A stretch of DNA of 28,510 bases from an uncultured Prevotella sp. GTDB taxonomy: Bacteria; Bacteroidota; Bacteroidia; Bacteroidales; Bacteroidaceae. Shown in pieces: positions 21,361 through 28,510 of this stretch; within the stretch, counting starts at the first letter, position 1, and every line of letters starts with the position of its first letter. Where the stretch lies: NCBI GenBank assembly GCA_900762125.1, contig CAAFFL010000239.1, forward strand, positions 1 to 28,510, in the 5' to 3' direction. Below the pieces are notes generated by a model. The model ran no database searches. It worked only from the letters and a program-made list of their open reading frames with translations, and had not been told where the DNA came from. Made by a program: the position numbers and the translations under genes.

Positions 21361-22791
21361 ATGAAAACAATCTGTTTATATTTCGAGATACATCAGATCA
21401 TCCATCTGAAGCGCTACCGTTTCTTCGACATCGGTACGGACCACTACTACTACGATGACTACGAGAATGAGAGCTCCATCAACGACATCGCCGAGCGCTC
21501 CTACATGCCTGCCCTCGATGCCCTGGAGGAGATGATCAAGGAGAGCAACGGCGCCTTCAAGGTAGCGTTCTCCCTCTCTGGCGTCGGCATCGAGCAGCTG
21601 GAGATGCACGCCCCGCAGGTGCTGGAGAAGTTGCAGGACCTGAACAAGACCGGCTGCGTGGAGTTCCTCGCCGAGCCGTACTCCCATGGCCTCTCCTCGC
21701 TGAAGGATGAGGAGGCCTTCGCCGCCGACGTGAAGAAGCAGTGCGAGAAGATGGTGGACTACTTCGGCAAGAAGCCGACGGTGCTCCGCAACTCGTCACT
21801 CATCTATAGCGACGACATCGGCCTGCAGGCTGCACAGATGGGCTTCAAGGGTATGCTCACCGAGGGTGCCAAGCACGTCCTCGGATGGAAGTCGCCCCAC
21901 TATGTCTACGACTGTGCCCTCGCGCCGAGCCTCAAGCTCCTGCTCCGCGACGTCACGCTGAGCGACGACATCTGCCTGCGCTTCAACAACAAGGACTGGG
22001 ATGGCTATCCACTCTTCGCCGACTCGTATATGGACCGCATCGCTGCCTTCCCCGAGGAGGAGAAGGTCGTCAACATCTTCATGGAGCTCTCCGCCCTCGG
22101 CATCGCACAGCCGCTGTCGAGCAACATCCTCGAATTCCTGAAGGCACTGCCAGCCTGCGCCAAGCAGCGTGGTATCGGCTTCGCCACACCGTCGGAGATC
22201 TTCGACAAGACGAAGAGCGTCGGCAATCTCGACGTGCCCGACACCCTGTCGTGGGTCGACGAGGAGCGCGACGTCAGCAGCTGGCTCGGCAACCCGATGC
22301 AGCGTGAGGCCTTCGAGAAGCTCTACAGCGTCGCCGAGCGTGTGCGCATCGCCAACGACCCGCGCATCAACCAGGACTGGGACTATCTGCAGGCCAGCAA
22401 CAACTTCCGCTTCATGACGACGAAGACCAGCAACGTCGGCCTCGACCGTGGCATCTACGGCAGTCCCTTCGACGCCTTCACCAACTATATGAATATCCTC
22501 GGTGACTTCATCAACCGCGTCAACGCCCTCTATCCGTCGGATGTGGACAACGACGAGCTGAACTCGCTGCTCACCACCATCCGCAACGAGGGTGAGGAGA
22601 TTGAGGCGAAGGACAAGGAGATCGCCCGTCTGCAGGCCAAGATCGAGAAGATCGAGGCTGCCAACGACAAACTCCGCGAGAAGTATGAGGGCAAGGCCGC
22701 AGCAGCAAAGAAGCCTGCCGCAGCAAAGAAGCCCGCAGCGAAGAAGCCTGCCGCAGCGAAGAAGCCCGTGGCCAAAGAGGCCGCCAAGTAA
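21361..22791 (+). CDS. GH57 alpha-amylase-like protein with substituted catalytic residues and Lys/Ala/Pro tail
   Basis: The 476-aa cytoplasmic protein begins MKTICLYFEIHQ, the first conserved block of GH57. EPYSHG (105-110) is the second. In the third block, where active enzymes have RNTELIY, it reads RNSSLIY, putting S146 at the nucleophile Glu. In the fourth block, where active enzymes have FMDYETFG, it reads FMELSALG (240-247), putting E242 at the proton-donor Asp. It therefore resembles the alpha-amylase-like GH57 homologues described from Bacteroides rather than an active amylase. Residues ~395-443 form a charged coiled coil (EEIEAKDKEIARLQAKIEKIEA). Residues 448-476 are repeats of AAKKPA. 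The in-frame upstream extension to 20962 overlaps the glycosyltransferase gene and is rejected. The likely role is binding or scaffolding on glycogen; that is inference. Confidence 0.85.
   Translation: MKTICLYFEIHQIIHLKRYRFFDIGTDHYYYDDYENESSINDIAERSYMPALDALEEMIKESNGAFKVAFSLSGVGIEQLEMHAPQVLEKLQDLNKTGCVEFLAEPYSHGLSSLKDEEAFAADVKKQCEKMVDYFGKKPTVLRNSSLIYSDDIGLQAAQMGFKGMLTEGAKHVLGWKSPHYVYDCALAPSLKLLLRDVTLSDDICLRFNNKDWDGYPLFADSYMDRIAAFPEEEKVVNIFMELSALGIAQPLSSNILEFLKALPACAKQRGIGFATPSEIFDKTKSVGNLDVPDTLSWVDEERDVSSWLGNPMQREAFEKLYSVAERVRIANDPRINQDWDYLQASNNFRFMTTKTSNVGLDRGIYGSPFDAFTNYMNILGDFINRVNALYPSDVDNDELNSLLTTIRNEGEEIEAKDKEIARLQAKIEKIEAANDKLREKYEGKAAAAKKPAAAKKPAAKKPAAAKKPVAKEAAK
22702..22770 (+). repeat. 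15-18 bp tandem repeat encoding the AAKKPA tail
   Basis: Four units beginning GCAGC(A/G)AAGAAGCC follow one another at 22702, 22720, 22735 and 22753, with lengths 18, 15, 18 and 18. Each is a multiple of three, so unit loss or gain keeps the frame. Tail length probably varies between strains. Confidence 0.85.
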
Positions 22792-22818
22792 TTTGTGGTC
22801 AAAAGTTCGTAGCAAAGT

Positions 22819-22860
22819 AACCCCGTAGGGGTGGCTGAATTCAACCACCTCTACGGGGTT
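22819..22860. terminator. Strong stem-loop between convergent GH57 and GH2 genes
   Basis: A 16-bp stem (22819-22834 with 22845-22860, one G-T wobble) encloses a 10-nt loop. Only short T runs flank it on either strand. It sits 28 bp after the GH57 stop and 38 bp from the end of the convergent GH2 gene, so it may serve both. Confidence 0.8.
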
Positions 22861-22897
22861 TATGGTATCCGGATGGCCGCGCTTTCAGGACGGCCGT

Positions 22898-25411
22898 TTA
22901 TTTCACGCTGACCTGCGTCTGTGCCTGCTGCAGGTTGTAGCCCTGGACCTTCAGCGTCACGGTGCCGGCGTTCTCGCCACTGCGCAGGACGACGAGACAC
23001 TTGCCAAAGTACGCCTTGCGGTGGTTGCCCTGGAAACGCTCGGTGGAGTAGGGGCACCCATTGTCGACACCCGCGATGGTCGCAGGACCGTCGACGGTGA
23101 AGAAGAGGTCGTCCTCCGCCCACGGACAGACGATGCCGTCCTTGTCGGTGACCTCCACGGTGACGAATGTCAGCGCACGGCCATCGGCAGCCATCACCGT
23201 GCGGTCCGGTGTGAGACGGATCTGACTCGGCGTTCCGGCGGTGCGGATGGCATGCACGCGCACAGGTTTGCCCTTCTGGTAGGCCACGACGCACACGGCA
23301 CCTTTCTCAAACGGCACACGCCATGCGACATGATACTGATGACTGTCCGCCTTCCTCCGCACGCCCTTCGACACATTGTTCACGAAGAGCTCCACGGAGT
23401 CGGCATGGTTATAGTAGCACCAGAGGTCGACGGTCTGCCCCTCCAGCCAGTTCCAATGCGGGAACAGGTGGAGCACATCCTTGTCCGACCACTCACTCTG
23501 ATACATGTAATACGGATCTTTCTTGAAGCCGGCGAGGTCGATGAGTCCGAAGTAGCTGCTGCGGGCAGGATAGCCGTAGGGCGTCGGCTCACCGATATAG
23601 TCCCAGCCAGTCCAGATGAACTGTCCTCCGACGAAGGCGTTATGCTTCACGACGTCCCACGTCTGCTCGTGGGTGCTGCCCCATGAGGCGCACATGTTGT
23701 CGTAGGACGAGCACTTCATCGACGGGTCGGTGTAGGGGATGTCCCACCGCTTTGGCGCGAGGTATAGAGAGTTCGATGGCATCATATAGAACCCGCGGGT
23801 GTGCAGTGACGACTCGCTCTCGGTGAAGATGAATGGCTTGCCGGGGAAGTTCCGGGGTACGTCCTTCACCCACTGGTGGTGGTAGTTGAAGCCGATGATG
23901 TCCAGCGCGCCGGAGCGGAAGAGGTGGTTGTTCGGGTCGGGTTCGTTGCAGCCGGCGGTGACGGGGCGTGTGGGGTCGAGGTCCTTCACGATGTCCACGA
24001 GGTGCTGCGTGAGGATGCTGTTCGGCGACAGCTCCTTACCCGAGGCGAGTTGCGAGGCGTCGTGCCTCGCGTTCAGCAGGAGGTTCGCCTGTTCGAGCGT
24101 CAGCGTGTCCGCGTCGGCGGAGGACCACTGCTCGAGGACCTCGTTGCCGATGCTCCAGAGGATGATCGATGGGTGGTTACGGTCGCGGACGACAAGGTCG
24201 GTGAGATCACGCACGTGCCACTGGTCGAAAAAACGGGCATAGTCGTTCTGCGACTTCCGGCGGTGCCACATGTCGAACGACTCGTCCATGACCATCAGAC
24301 CCATGGAGTCGCACATGTCGAGGAGCTCCGGCGCGGGAGGGTTATGCGAGCAGCGTAGCGCGTTGACGCCCATGTCCTTGAGCATCGTGAGCTGACGATG
24401 GAGGGCGTCCTCGTTGAGGGCGGCGCCGAGGCAGCCCATGTCATGGTGCTGACAGACGCCCTTCAGCTTCGTGTTCTTGCCGTTGAGCCAGAAGCCGGTC
24501 TTCGCGTCGAAGCAGAAGTCGCGGAAGGCGGTGGTCGTCGTCACCTCGTCGACGACGTTGCCATCGACGAGCACTTGCGCGCGTACCTTATATATATATG
24601 GGTCCTCAGGCGACCAGAGGTGGGGACTCTTCACCGTCATCGACAGCTGTGGCCGTCCGCTCTCGGCTTGTGCTACCGTGTGGCCATCGCCGTCAACGAG
24701 CACGGTGCGCACCATCGGGTGCTGGCCTTTCTGCGCCTCGTCCTTCAGCGTCACCGATGTCGTGACAGACCAGGTTTTTGCGGGCGCCTTCATAGCTGTC
24801 TTAAAAGAGGAGTTGTTTGCCTTCTTCGGCTTTGTGATGACGTGCAGGCCCCAGTGGTCGACGTGGAGTGAGGCGGTGCTGACGAGCCAGACGTGGCGGT
24901 AGATGCCGCAGCCGCTGTACCAGCGGCTGTTCGGCTGGTCGCTGTTGTCCACGCGTACGGCGACGACGTTGTCACCGTTGCGGTTCACGTACGGTGTGAT
25001 ATCGTAGCGGAACGAGCTGTAGCCGTAGGGGCGTGTGCCGAGTTCGTGGCCGTTGATGTACACCGTGGCGTTCATGTAGACGCCGTCGAAGTCCACGAAC
25101 ACCCGGTCTTGTGTCTGTCCTTTGAGGGCCGAGGTGAGGGTGAAGTGCTTCCGGTACCAGCCGATGCCGCCGGGCAGGGCGCCACCGCTGGCGCCGGAGG
25201 GGTTCGTGACGGAGAAGTCACCTTCGATGGCCCAGTCGTGCGGGAGGTTCAGACGGCGCCACGCGCGGTCGTCATAGCCGACAGTCGCCATCGCCTTGTC
25301 ATCGCCAAGGGTGAACAGCCAGTTGCGGTCGAAGTTCACCCGCTGGCGCGGAGAGGCGGAGGCAACGAGGGCCAACAGGAGGAAGAAAGAAAGGAAGAAA
25401 GCTCTGCGCAT
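22898..25411 (-). CDS. Secreted GH2 glycoside hydrolase (beta-galactosidase type)
   Basis: The 837-aa product has a signal peptide (MRRAFFLSFFLLLALVASA) followed by the GH2 sugar-binding domain (NLPHDWAIEGDF, GGIGWYRKHFTL, SRWYSGCGIYRHVWL), an immunoglobulin-like domain, and the TIM barrel. The likely acid/base is E424 in WSIGNEV. The likely nucleophile is E531 in FIFTESESS, although E533 is close. C-terminal beta domains include GRALTFVTVEVTDKDG. The family cleaves beta-galactosides and related linkages. The GH31 alpha-xylosidase-type gene 43 bp upstream suggests action on galactosylated xyloglucan side chains. Substrate is inferred from context. Confidence 0.88.
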   Translation of the reverse strand: MRRAFFLSFFLLLALVASASPRQRVNFDRNWLFTLGDDKAMATVGYDDRAWRRLNLPHDWAIEGDFSVTNPSGASGGALPGGIGWYRKHFTLTSALKGQTQDRVFVDFDGVYMNATVYINGHELGTRPYGYSSFRYDITPYVNRNGDNVVAVRVDNSDQPNSRWYSGCGIYRHVWLVSTASLHVDHWGLHVITKPKKANNSSFKTAMKAPAKTWSVTTSVTLKDEAQKGQHPMVRTVLVDGDGHTVAQAESGRPQLSMTVKSPHLWSPEDPYIYKVRAQVLVDGNVVDEVTTTTAFRDFCFDAKTGFWLNGKNTKLKGVCQHHDMGCLGAALNEDALHRQLTMLKDMGVNALRCSHNPPAPELLDMCDSMGLMVMDESFDMWHRRKSQNDYARFFDQWHVRDLTDLVVRDRNHPSIILWSIGNEVLEQWSSADADTLTLEQANLLLNARHDASQLASGKELSPNSILTQHLVDIVKDLDPTRPVTAGCNEPDPNNHLFRSGALDIIGFNYHHQWVKDVPRNFPGKPFIFTESESSLHTRGFYMMPSNSLYLAPKRWDIPYTDPSMKCSSYDNMCASWGSTHEQTWDVVKHNAFVGGQFIWTGWDYIGEPTPYGYPARSSYFGLIDLAGFKKDPYYMYQSEWSDKDVLHLFPHWNWLEGQTVDLWCYYNHADSVELFVNNVSKGVRRKADSHQYHVAWRVPFEKGAVCVVAYQKGKPVRVHAIRTAGTPSQIRLTPDRTVMAADGRALTFVTVEVTDKDGIVCPWAEDDLFFTVDGPATIAGVDNGCPYSTERFQGNHRKAYFGKCLVVLRSGENAGTVTLKVQGYNLQQAQTQVSVK

Positions 25412-25421
25412 AAATGGAAAG

Positions 25422-25447
25422 AAAAGACCGCCCCATGCTGGGGCGGT
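25422..25447 (-). terminator. Terminator-like hairpin between GH31 and GH2 genes
   Basis: On the minus strand ACCGCCCC pairs with GGGGCGGT (8 bp, all but two pairs G-C) around AGCAT. CTTTTCTTTCC follows before the GH2 ATG at 25411. It starts 7 bp after the GH31 stop. Placed within an operon, it could reduce GH2 expression relative to GH31 or protect the GH31 mRNA 3' end. Confidence 0.65.
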
Positions 25448-25454
25448 TGTGAGT

Positions 25455-28373
25455 TTACTTCAGGCTGACCTTCACGGCCTTGCCGTTGTACTTCACGACC
25501 TTGCCCTTGACGGTGTCGAAGGCGAGGGCGTCGGCGACGGTGTGGCCCGGCGTGATGTACACCACGTTGAACGTGCGCTGCTGGAGCATGCCCTTGAACG
25601 CGCCCTTGCGCTGGCCGATCGTGAGTGTGCCGTCAACATCGTTATAGGTGAACGGGATGGTGGCGTAGGCACCCTTCTCGTAGTTGTAGTTCGTGTTCTC
25701 GTCCTCGTAGAGCGTGAACTGGCCGTCCTTGCCTGCATAGACATAGAGGTTGATCACGTCGGCTGGCTTCTCGTCGCTCCACTCCATGGCGGGGCCGAAG
25801 GGGATGATCGCGCCAGCGGGCACATAGACGGGGATGCGGCTATACGGTGCCTCCGCAGCGATGGTCTGACCGCCGTCGTACGACTGGTTCGTATAGAGGT
25901 CGTACCATGCGTTGCCCTTCGGCAGATAGACGTTGCGCTGGTAGGTCTGATAGGTACCCACGGGGCATGCCATGAACGCGGGGCCGAACATCCACTGGTC
26001 GCGGATGTCGTTGACGTTCGCGTCGTTGGTATAGTCCATCACGAGGGCACGCATCAGCGTGTAGTCGTTGAAGTGGGCAGCGCCCGCGAGACTATAGAGG
26101 TACGGCATCATACGGTAGCGCAGCTTGTCATAGTACACGATGGCCTGATAGGCCGGATGCTCCTCGGGTGCGATGTTCCACACCTCACGCAGCGGCCACT
26201 GGCCGTGTGCACGATAGAGGGGCACGAAGCATCCGAACTCGTTCCAGCGTGTCTGCAGCTCGCGCCACTCCTTCAGGTCAGCATTCTCGTGGCCGGTCTG
26301 GTCAAAGATCTGCTGTGCCTTCACATAGCGGTTCTCCACGCAGAAGCCACCCTGGTCCATACCCCAGAACGGGATGCCCGCGAGGGAGTAGTTCATGCCG
26401 GCGGTCATCTGTGCACGGAGGTCCTCCCAGCGTGTGCCGATGTCGCCGCTCCACGATGCGGTGGAGAAGCGCTGCTCACCGGCGAAGCCGCTACGTGTGA
26501 GGAGGAACACACGCTGGTTGGGGTTCACCGAGCGCTGACCATTATAGATCGCGTCGGCGTTGACGATGGAGTAGGCATTGAAATACTCCGTGCTCGAACC
26601 GAGATAGGTAGGACCACTGAGGGCCTTACGATACCACATCGGCGTGCAGTCGCGCACGTTCGGCTCGGAGGCGTCCATCCACCAGGCATCGACGCCAAAC
26701 TTATATTTGCTGTAGAGGTTCTCGTCCATCTGGCGCCAGAACATCTTACGGGCACCGGGAGCGTAGGCATCATAGAACGAGCCGACATAGCCGAGCCAGT
26801 CGTGGATGTCGTCCTTGACGGCCTGCTGGTACATCCAGCCGTTCTTGTCGAGTTCCTTATAGTTCGCGGTAGAGCTATAGTACTTCGGCCAAACGGAGAT
26901 CATGAAGCGGCCGTGCATCGCGTGGATGCTGTCGAGCATCGCCTGCGGGTTGGGGTAGCGCGCGGGCTCAAACTGATGGCAGCCCCAGCTGTCGATGGGC
27001 CAGTAGTTCCAGTCCTGCACGATGTTGTCCACGGGGATGTGACGGTCGCGGAACTCCTTCATCGTCGACTCGAGGTCCGCGGAGCTCTTATAGCGCTCGC
27101 GGCTCTGCCAGAAGCCCATGGCCCAGCGCGGCATCACCTGTGCCTTGCCGGTGAGGGTGCGGTATCCGCTGATGACCTGGTCGAGGTTCTGGCCAGCGAT
27201 GAAGTAATAGTCAAGGTCGCGGCTCATCTCGCTCCAGATGGAGAGCTTGCCCTGCTCGTCCTCGCTCTGCGGCACGGCGGCCCGCAGGCCGCAGTAGCTC
27301 ACGTCGCCGTCGGGCTCCCATTCGATGCGGAGGGCGGTCTTCCGACCGGCCTGCAGCGGGTATTCAAACTTATAGGAGTTCGGGTTCCAGGCCGTGCGCC
27401 AACGCTCCGGGACGACGAGCTTGCCGTCGAGGTAGATCTTCATATAGCCAGCATAGTACATGATGAAACGGTAGAGGTTGTCGACAGGAGCCTGCACGAA
27501 ACCCTCGTAGGTCACCTTCGAGCCATTGAGCTGGAAGCCCTTCGGGAGGTTCGTGATGGTCTCGGAGTTCTCAAAGTAGAGGCTGTCCTCCGCACGGGTG
27601 ACGACCTTCCCGTCCTTGTCGGTATAGGTACCCGTCAGCGAGCACTGCTGACCCTCCTTATTAAATAAGGTGAAGGCATGGTTGAGCTGCTGGTAGTCGT
27701 TGGGATTGCCAAAGCGGCAGTAGCTGTACGAGTCCCAGAGGATGCCGTAGTGGCGGTTGCTCACCACGAAGGGGATGCTGATCTTCGTGTTGTACTGGAA
27801 CAGGTCCTCGTTGCGGCCCTTCATGTTCAGCTCGTTCGACTGGTGCTGTCCGAGGCCATAGAACGCCTCGTCCTTCGGACTGTCGAAGCGCAGGTGCCAC
27901 GTCCAGCCATGGCGCTGGGCGTCGGTGAGCGTGCCCACGCCGATCTCCCGCTCGGGGACGGTGAACGGCGTGAACTGCTTCGCGCCATCGGCGGTCTCCT
28001 GCGTGAGGAGGTTGCCCCGGGCGTCGAAGAACTGCACACGGCCGGTCTGCTCGTCGACCTTCGCCGTGACCTTTGCCGTCGCGACGGTGACGATGCCTTT
28101 CTTCTTCGTTACCTGATAGTTGGTGAACGGCGTCTGCTTCACGATGATCAGGCTCTGCTTCTCGGGGAAGGCAGCCTCCGCCGTGGCGCGGACGCGGATG
28201 ATGTTCTCGTTGATAACTTGCAGCGTGACCAGCTTCGGGCCGTTGGCCTGCTGGTGGCGCACCTTCACGGTGACGGGTACCCCCGCCTTGCCATTGCTAG
28301 CCGCCCACGACGGGACGCTCACGGTAAGGCACAAAAGCAGCAGGGATAATAAGCGCGTAATGTTCATAATCAA
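25455..28373 (-). CDS. Secreted GH31 alpha-xylosidase-type enzyme with PA14-like insert
   Basis: The 972-aa protein has a signal peptide (NITRLLSLLLLCLTVSVPSWA). The N-terminal beta-sandwich domain carries YGLGQHQSNELNMKGRNEDLFQYN, as in XylS/YicI-like enzymes. At residues ~255-365 there is a PA14-like insert (VDNLYRFIMYYAGYMKIYLDGKLV), a feature of alpha-xylosidases of xyloglucan loci. The catalytic barrel has the nucleophile D567 in WWMDASEPN and the acid/base D644 in SWSGDIGTRW. C-terminal beta domains follow. Removal of alpha-1,6-xylose from xyloglucan oligosaccharides is the best prediction. It is the first gene of a unit with the GH2 gene. Activity on other alpha-glycosides cannot be excluded. 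Confidence 0.88.
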   Translation of the reverse strand: MIMNITRLLSLLLLCLTVSVPSWAASNGKAGVPVTVKVRHQQANGPKLVTLQVINENIIRVRATAEAAFPEKQSLIIVKQTPFTNYQVTKKKGIVTVATAKVTAKVDEQTGRVQFFDARGNLLTQETADGAKQFTPFTVPEREIGVGTLTDAQRHGWTWHLRFDSPKDEAFYGLGQHQSNELNMKGRNEDLFQYNTKISIPFVVSNRHYGILWDSYSYCRFGNPNDYQQLNHAFTLFNKEGQQCSLTGTYTDKDGKVVTRAEDSLYFENSETITNLPKGFQLNGSKVTYEGFVQAPVDNLYRFIMYYAGYMKIYLDGKLVVPERWRTAWNPNSYKFEYPLQAGRKTALRIEWEPDGDVSYCGLRAAVPQSEDEQGKLSIWSEMSRDLDYYFIAGQNLDQVISGYRTLTGKAQVMPRWAMGFWQSRERYKSSADLESTMKEFRDRHIPVDNIVQDWNYWPIDSWGCHQFEPARYPNPQAMLDSIHAMHGRFMISVWPKYYSSTANYKELDKNGWMYQQAVKDDIHDWLGYVGSFYDAYAPGARKMFWRQMDENLYSKYKFGVDAWWMDASEPNVRDCTPMWYRKALSGPTYLGSSTEYFNAYSIVNADAIYNGQRSVNPNQRVFLLTRSGFAGEQRFSTASWSGDIGTRWEDLRAQMTAGMNYSLAGIPFWGMDQGGFCVENRYVKAQQIFDQTGHENADLKEWRELQTRWNEFGCFVPLYRAHGQWPLREVWNIAPEEHPAYQAIVYYDKLRYRMMPYLYSLAGAAHFNDYTLMRALVMDYTNDANVNDIRDQWMFGPAFMACPVGTYQTYQRNVYLPKGNAWYDLYTNQSYDGGQTIAAEAPYSRIPVYVPAGAIIPFGPAMEWSDEKPADVINLYVYAGKDGQFTLYEDENTNYNYEKGAYATIPFTYNDVDGTLTIGQRKGAFKGMLQQRTFNVVYITPGHTVADALAFDTVKGKVVKYNGKAVKVSLK

Positions 28374-28399
28374 AAGTTAATACGATTGTTGATTTGCTG

Positions 28400-28407
28400 C
28401 AAAATTA
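28400..28407 (-). promoter_or_regulatory. -7 box of the GH31-GH2 unit
   Basis: On the minus strand these bases read TAATTTTG, a full match to TAnnTTTG, followed by CA, with the GH31 ATG about 27 bp downstream. No -33 TTTG is found at the usual distance, which would fit a promoter needing an activator. The rest of the right edge, to 28510, is AT-rich and shows no gene. Confidence 0.65.
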
Positions 28408-28510
28408 CGAAAAATACCGCATTATCCCTGCTACGTCTTGTTAATGAAATAGGTACAAAATGTAATATTAACATTTATTCGCCAATCGGACCGAATTTCA
28501 GATTAATTAC

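Noticed and set aside
25296..27668. A 790-codon open frame on the plus strand opposite the GH2 and GH31 genes
   Set aside because: It is antisense to two clear glycoside hydrolases, has a Val/Leu/His/Arg-rich composition typical of GC-rich antisense frames, and shows no recognisable domain.

Overview
The window is chromosomal DNA from a member of the Bacteroidota, most likely a GC-rich Prevotellaceae species (Prevotella in the broad sense). Three things point there. Promoters are of the Bacteroidota type (-7 box TAnnTTTG, with a -33 TTTG about 19-20 bp upstream). Shine-Dalgarno sequences are almost absent. The gene content is typical: a debranching enzyme / glycosyltransferase / GH57 glycogen cluster, GH31 and GH2 polysaccharide enzymes, and an AmgK kinase fused to a RapZ domain. 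No tRNA, rRNA, insertion sequence, phage or CRISPR is visible. The genus is an inference.

Layout. (1) 143-4963, minus strand: a compact operon sppA - lpxK - pnp - thiL, read from a promoter near 5005. (2) 5081-6469, plus: a secreted two-domain esterase (alpha/beta hydrolase plus SGNH). (3) 6690-8657: groES-groEL, preceded by a possible sigma-54-type promoter with phased TGYCA repeats and followed by a strong terminator. (4) 8790-8945: a complete promoter-terminator unit with no ORF, a candidate small RNA. (5) 8989-11244: a small membrane protein, an orphan umuD, and the AmgK-RapZ fusion. (6) 11396-12265: murU on its own leaderless-type promoter, forming a MurNAc recycling pair with the fusion kinase. 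(7) guaA followed by a tightly coupled 49-aa gene, then convergent mscL. (8) gapA as a single highly expressed gene. (9) miaA overlapping a YegS/DgkB-like lipid kinase. (10) 18025-22791: the glycogen cluster, whose last gene is a GH57 homologue with both expected catalytic residues replaced and a Lys/Ala/Pro-rich tail. (11) 22898-28373, minus: a secreted GH31 alpha-xylosidase-type enzyme with a PA14-like insert, followed by a GH2 beta-galactosidase-type enzyme. This is probably the end of a xyloglucan-type utilisation locus that continues past the right edge.

The observations most worth following are: a dispersed 38-nt hairpin element found four times, one copy carrying compensatory base changes in the stem and two copies lying 34-36 nt upstream of start codons; the orphan small-RNA unit after groEL; the AmgK-RapZ/MurU pair; the catalytically degenerate GH57 protein with a histone-like tail; and the 36-residue run-on of LpxK through the start of pnp.
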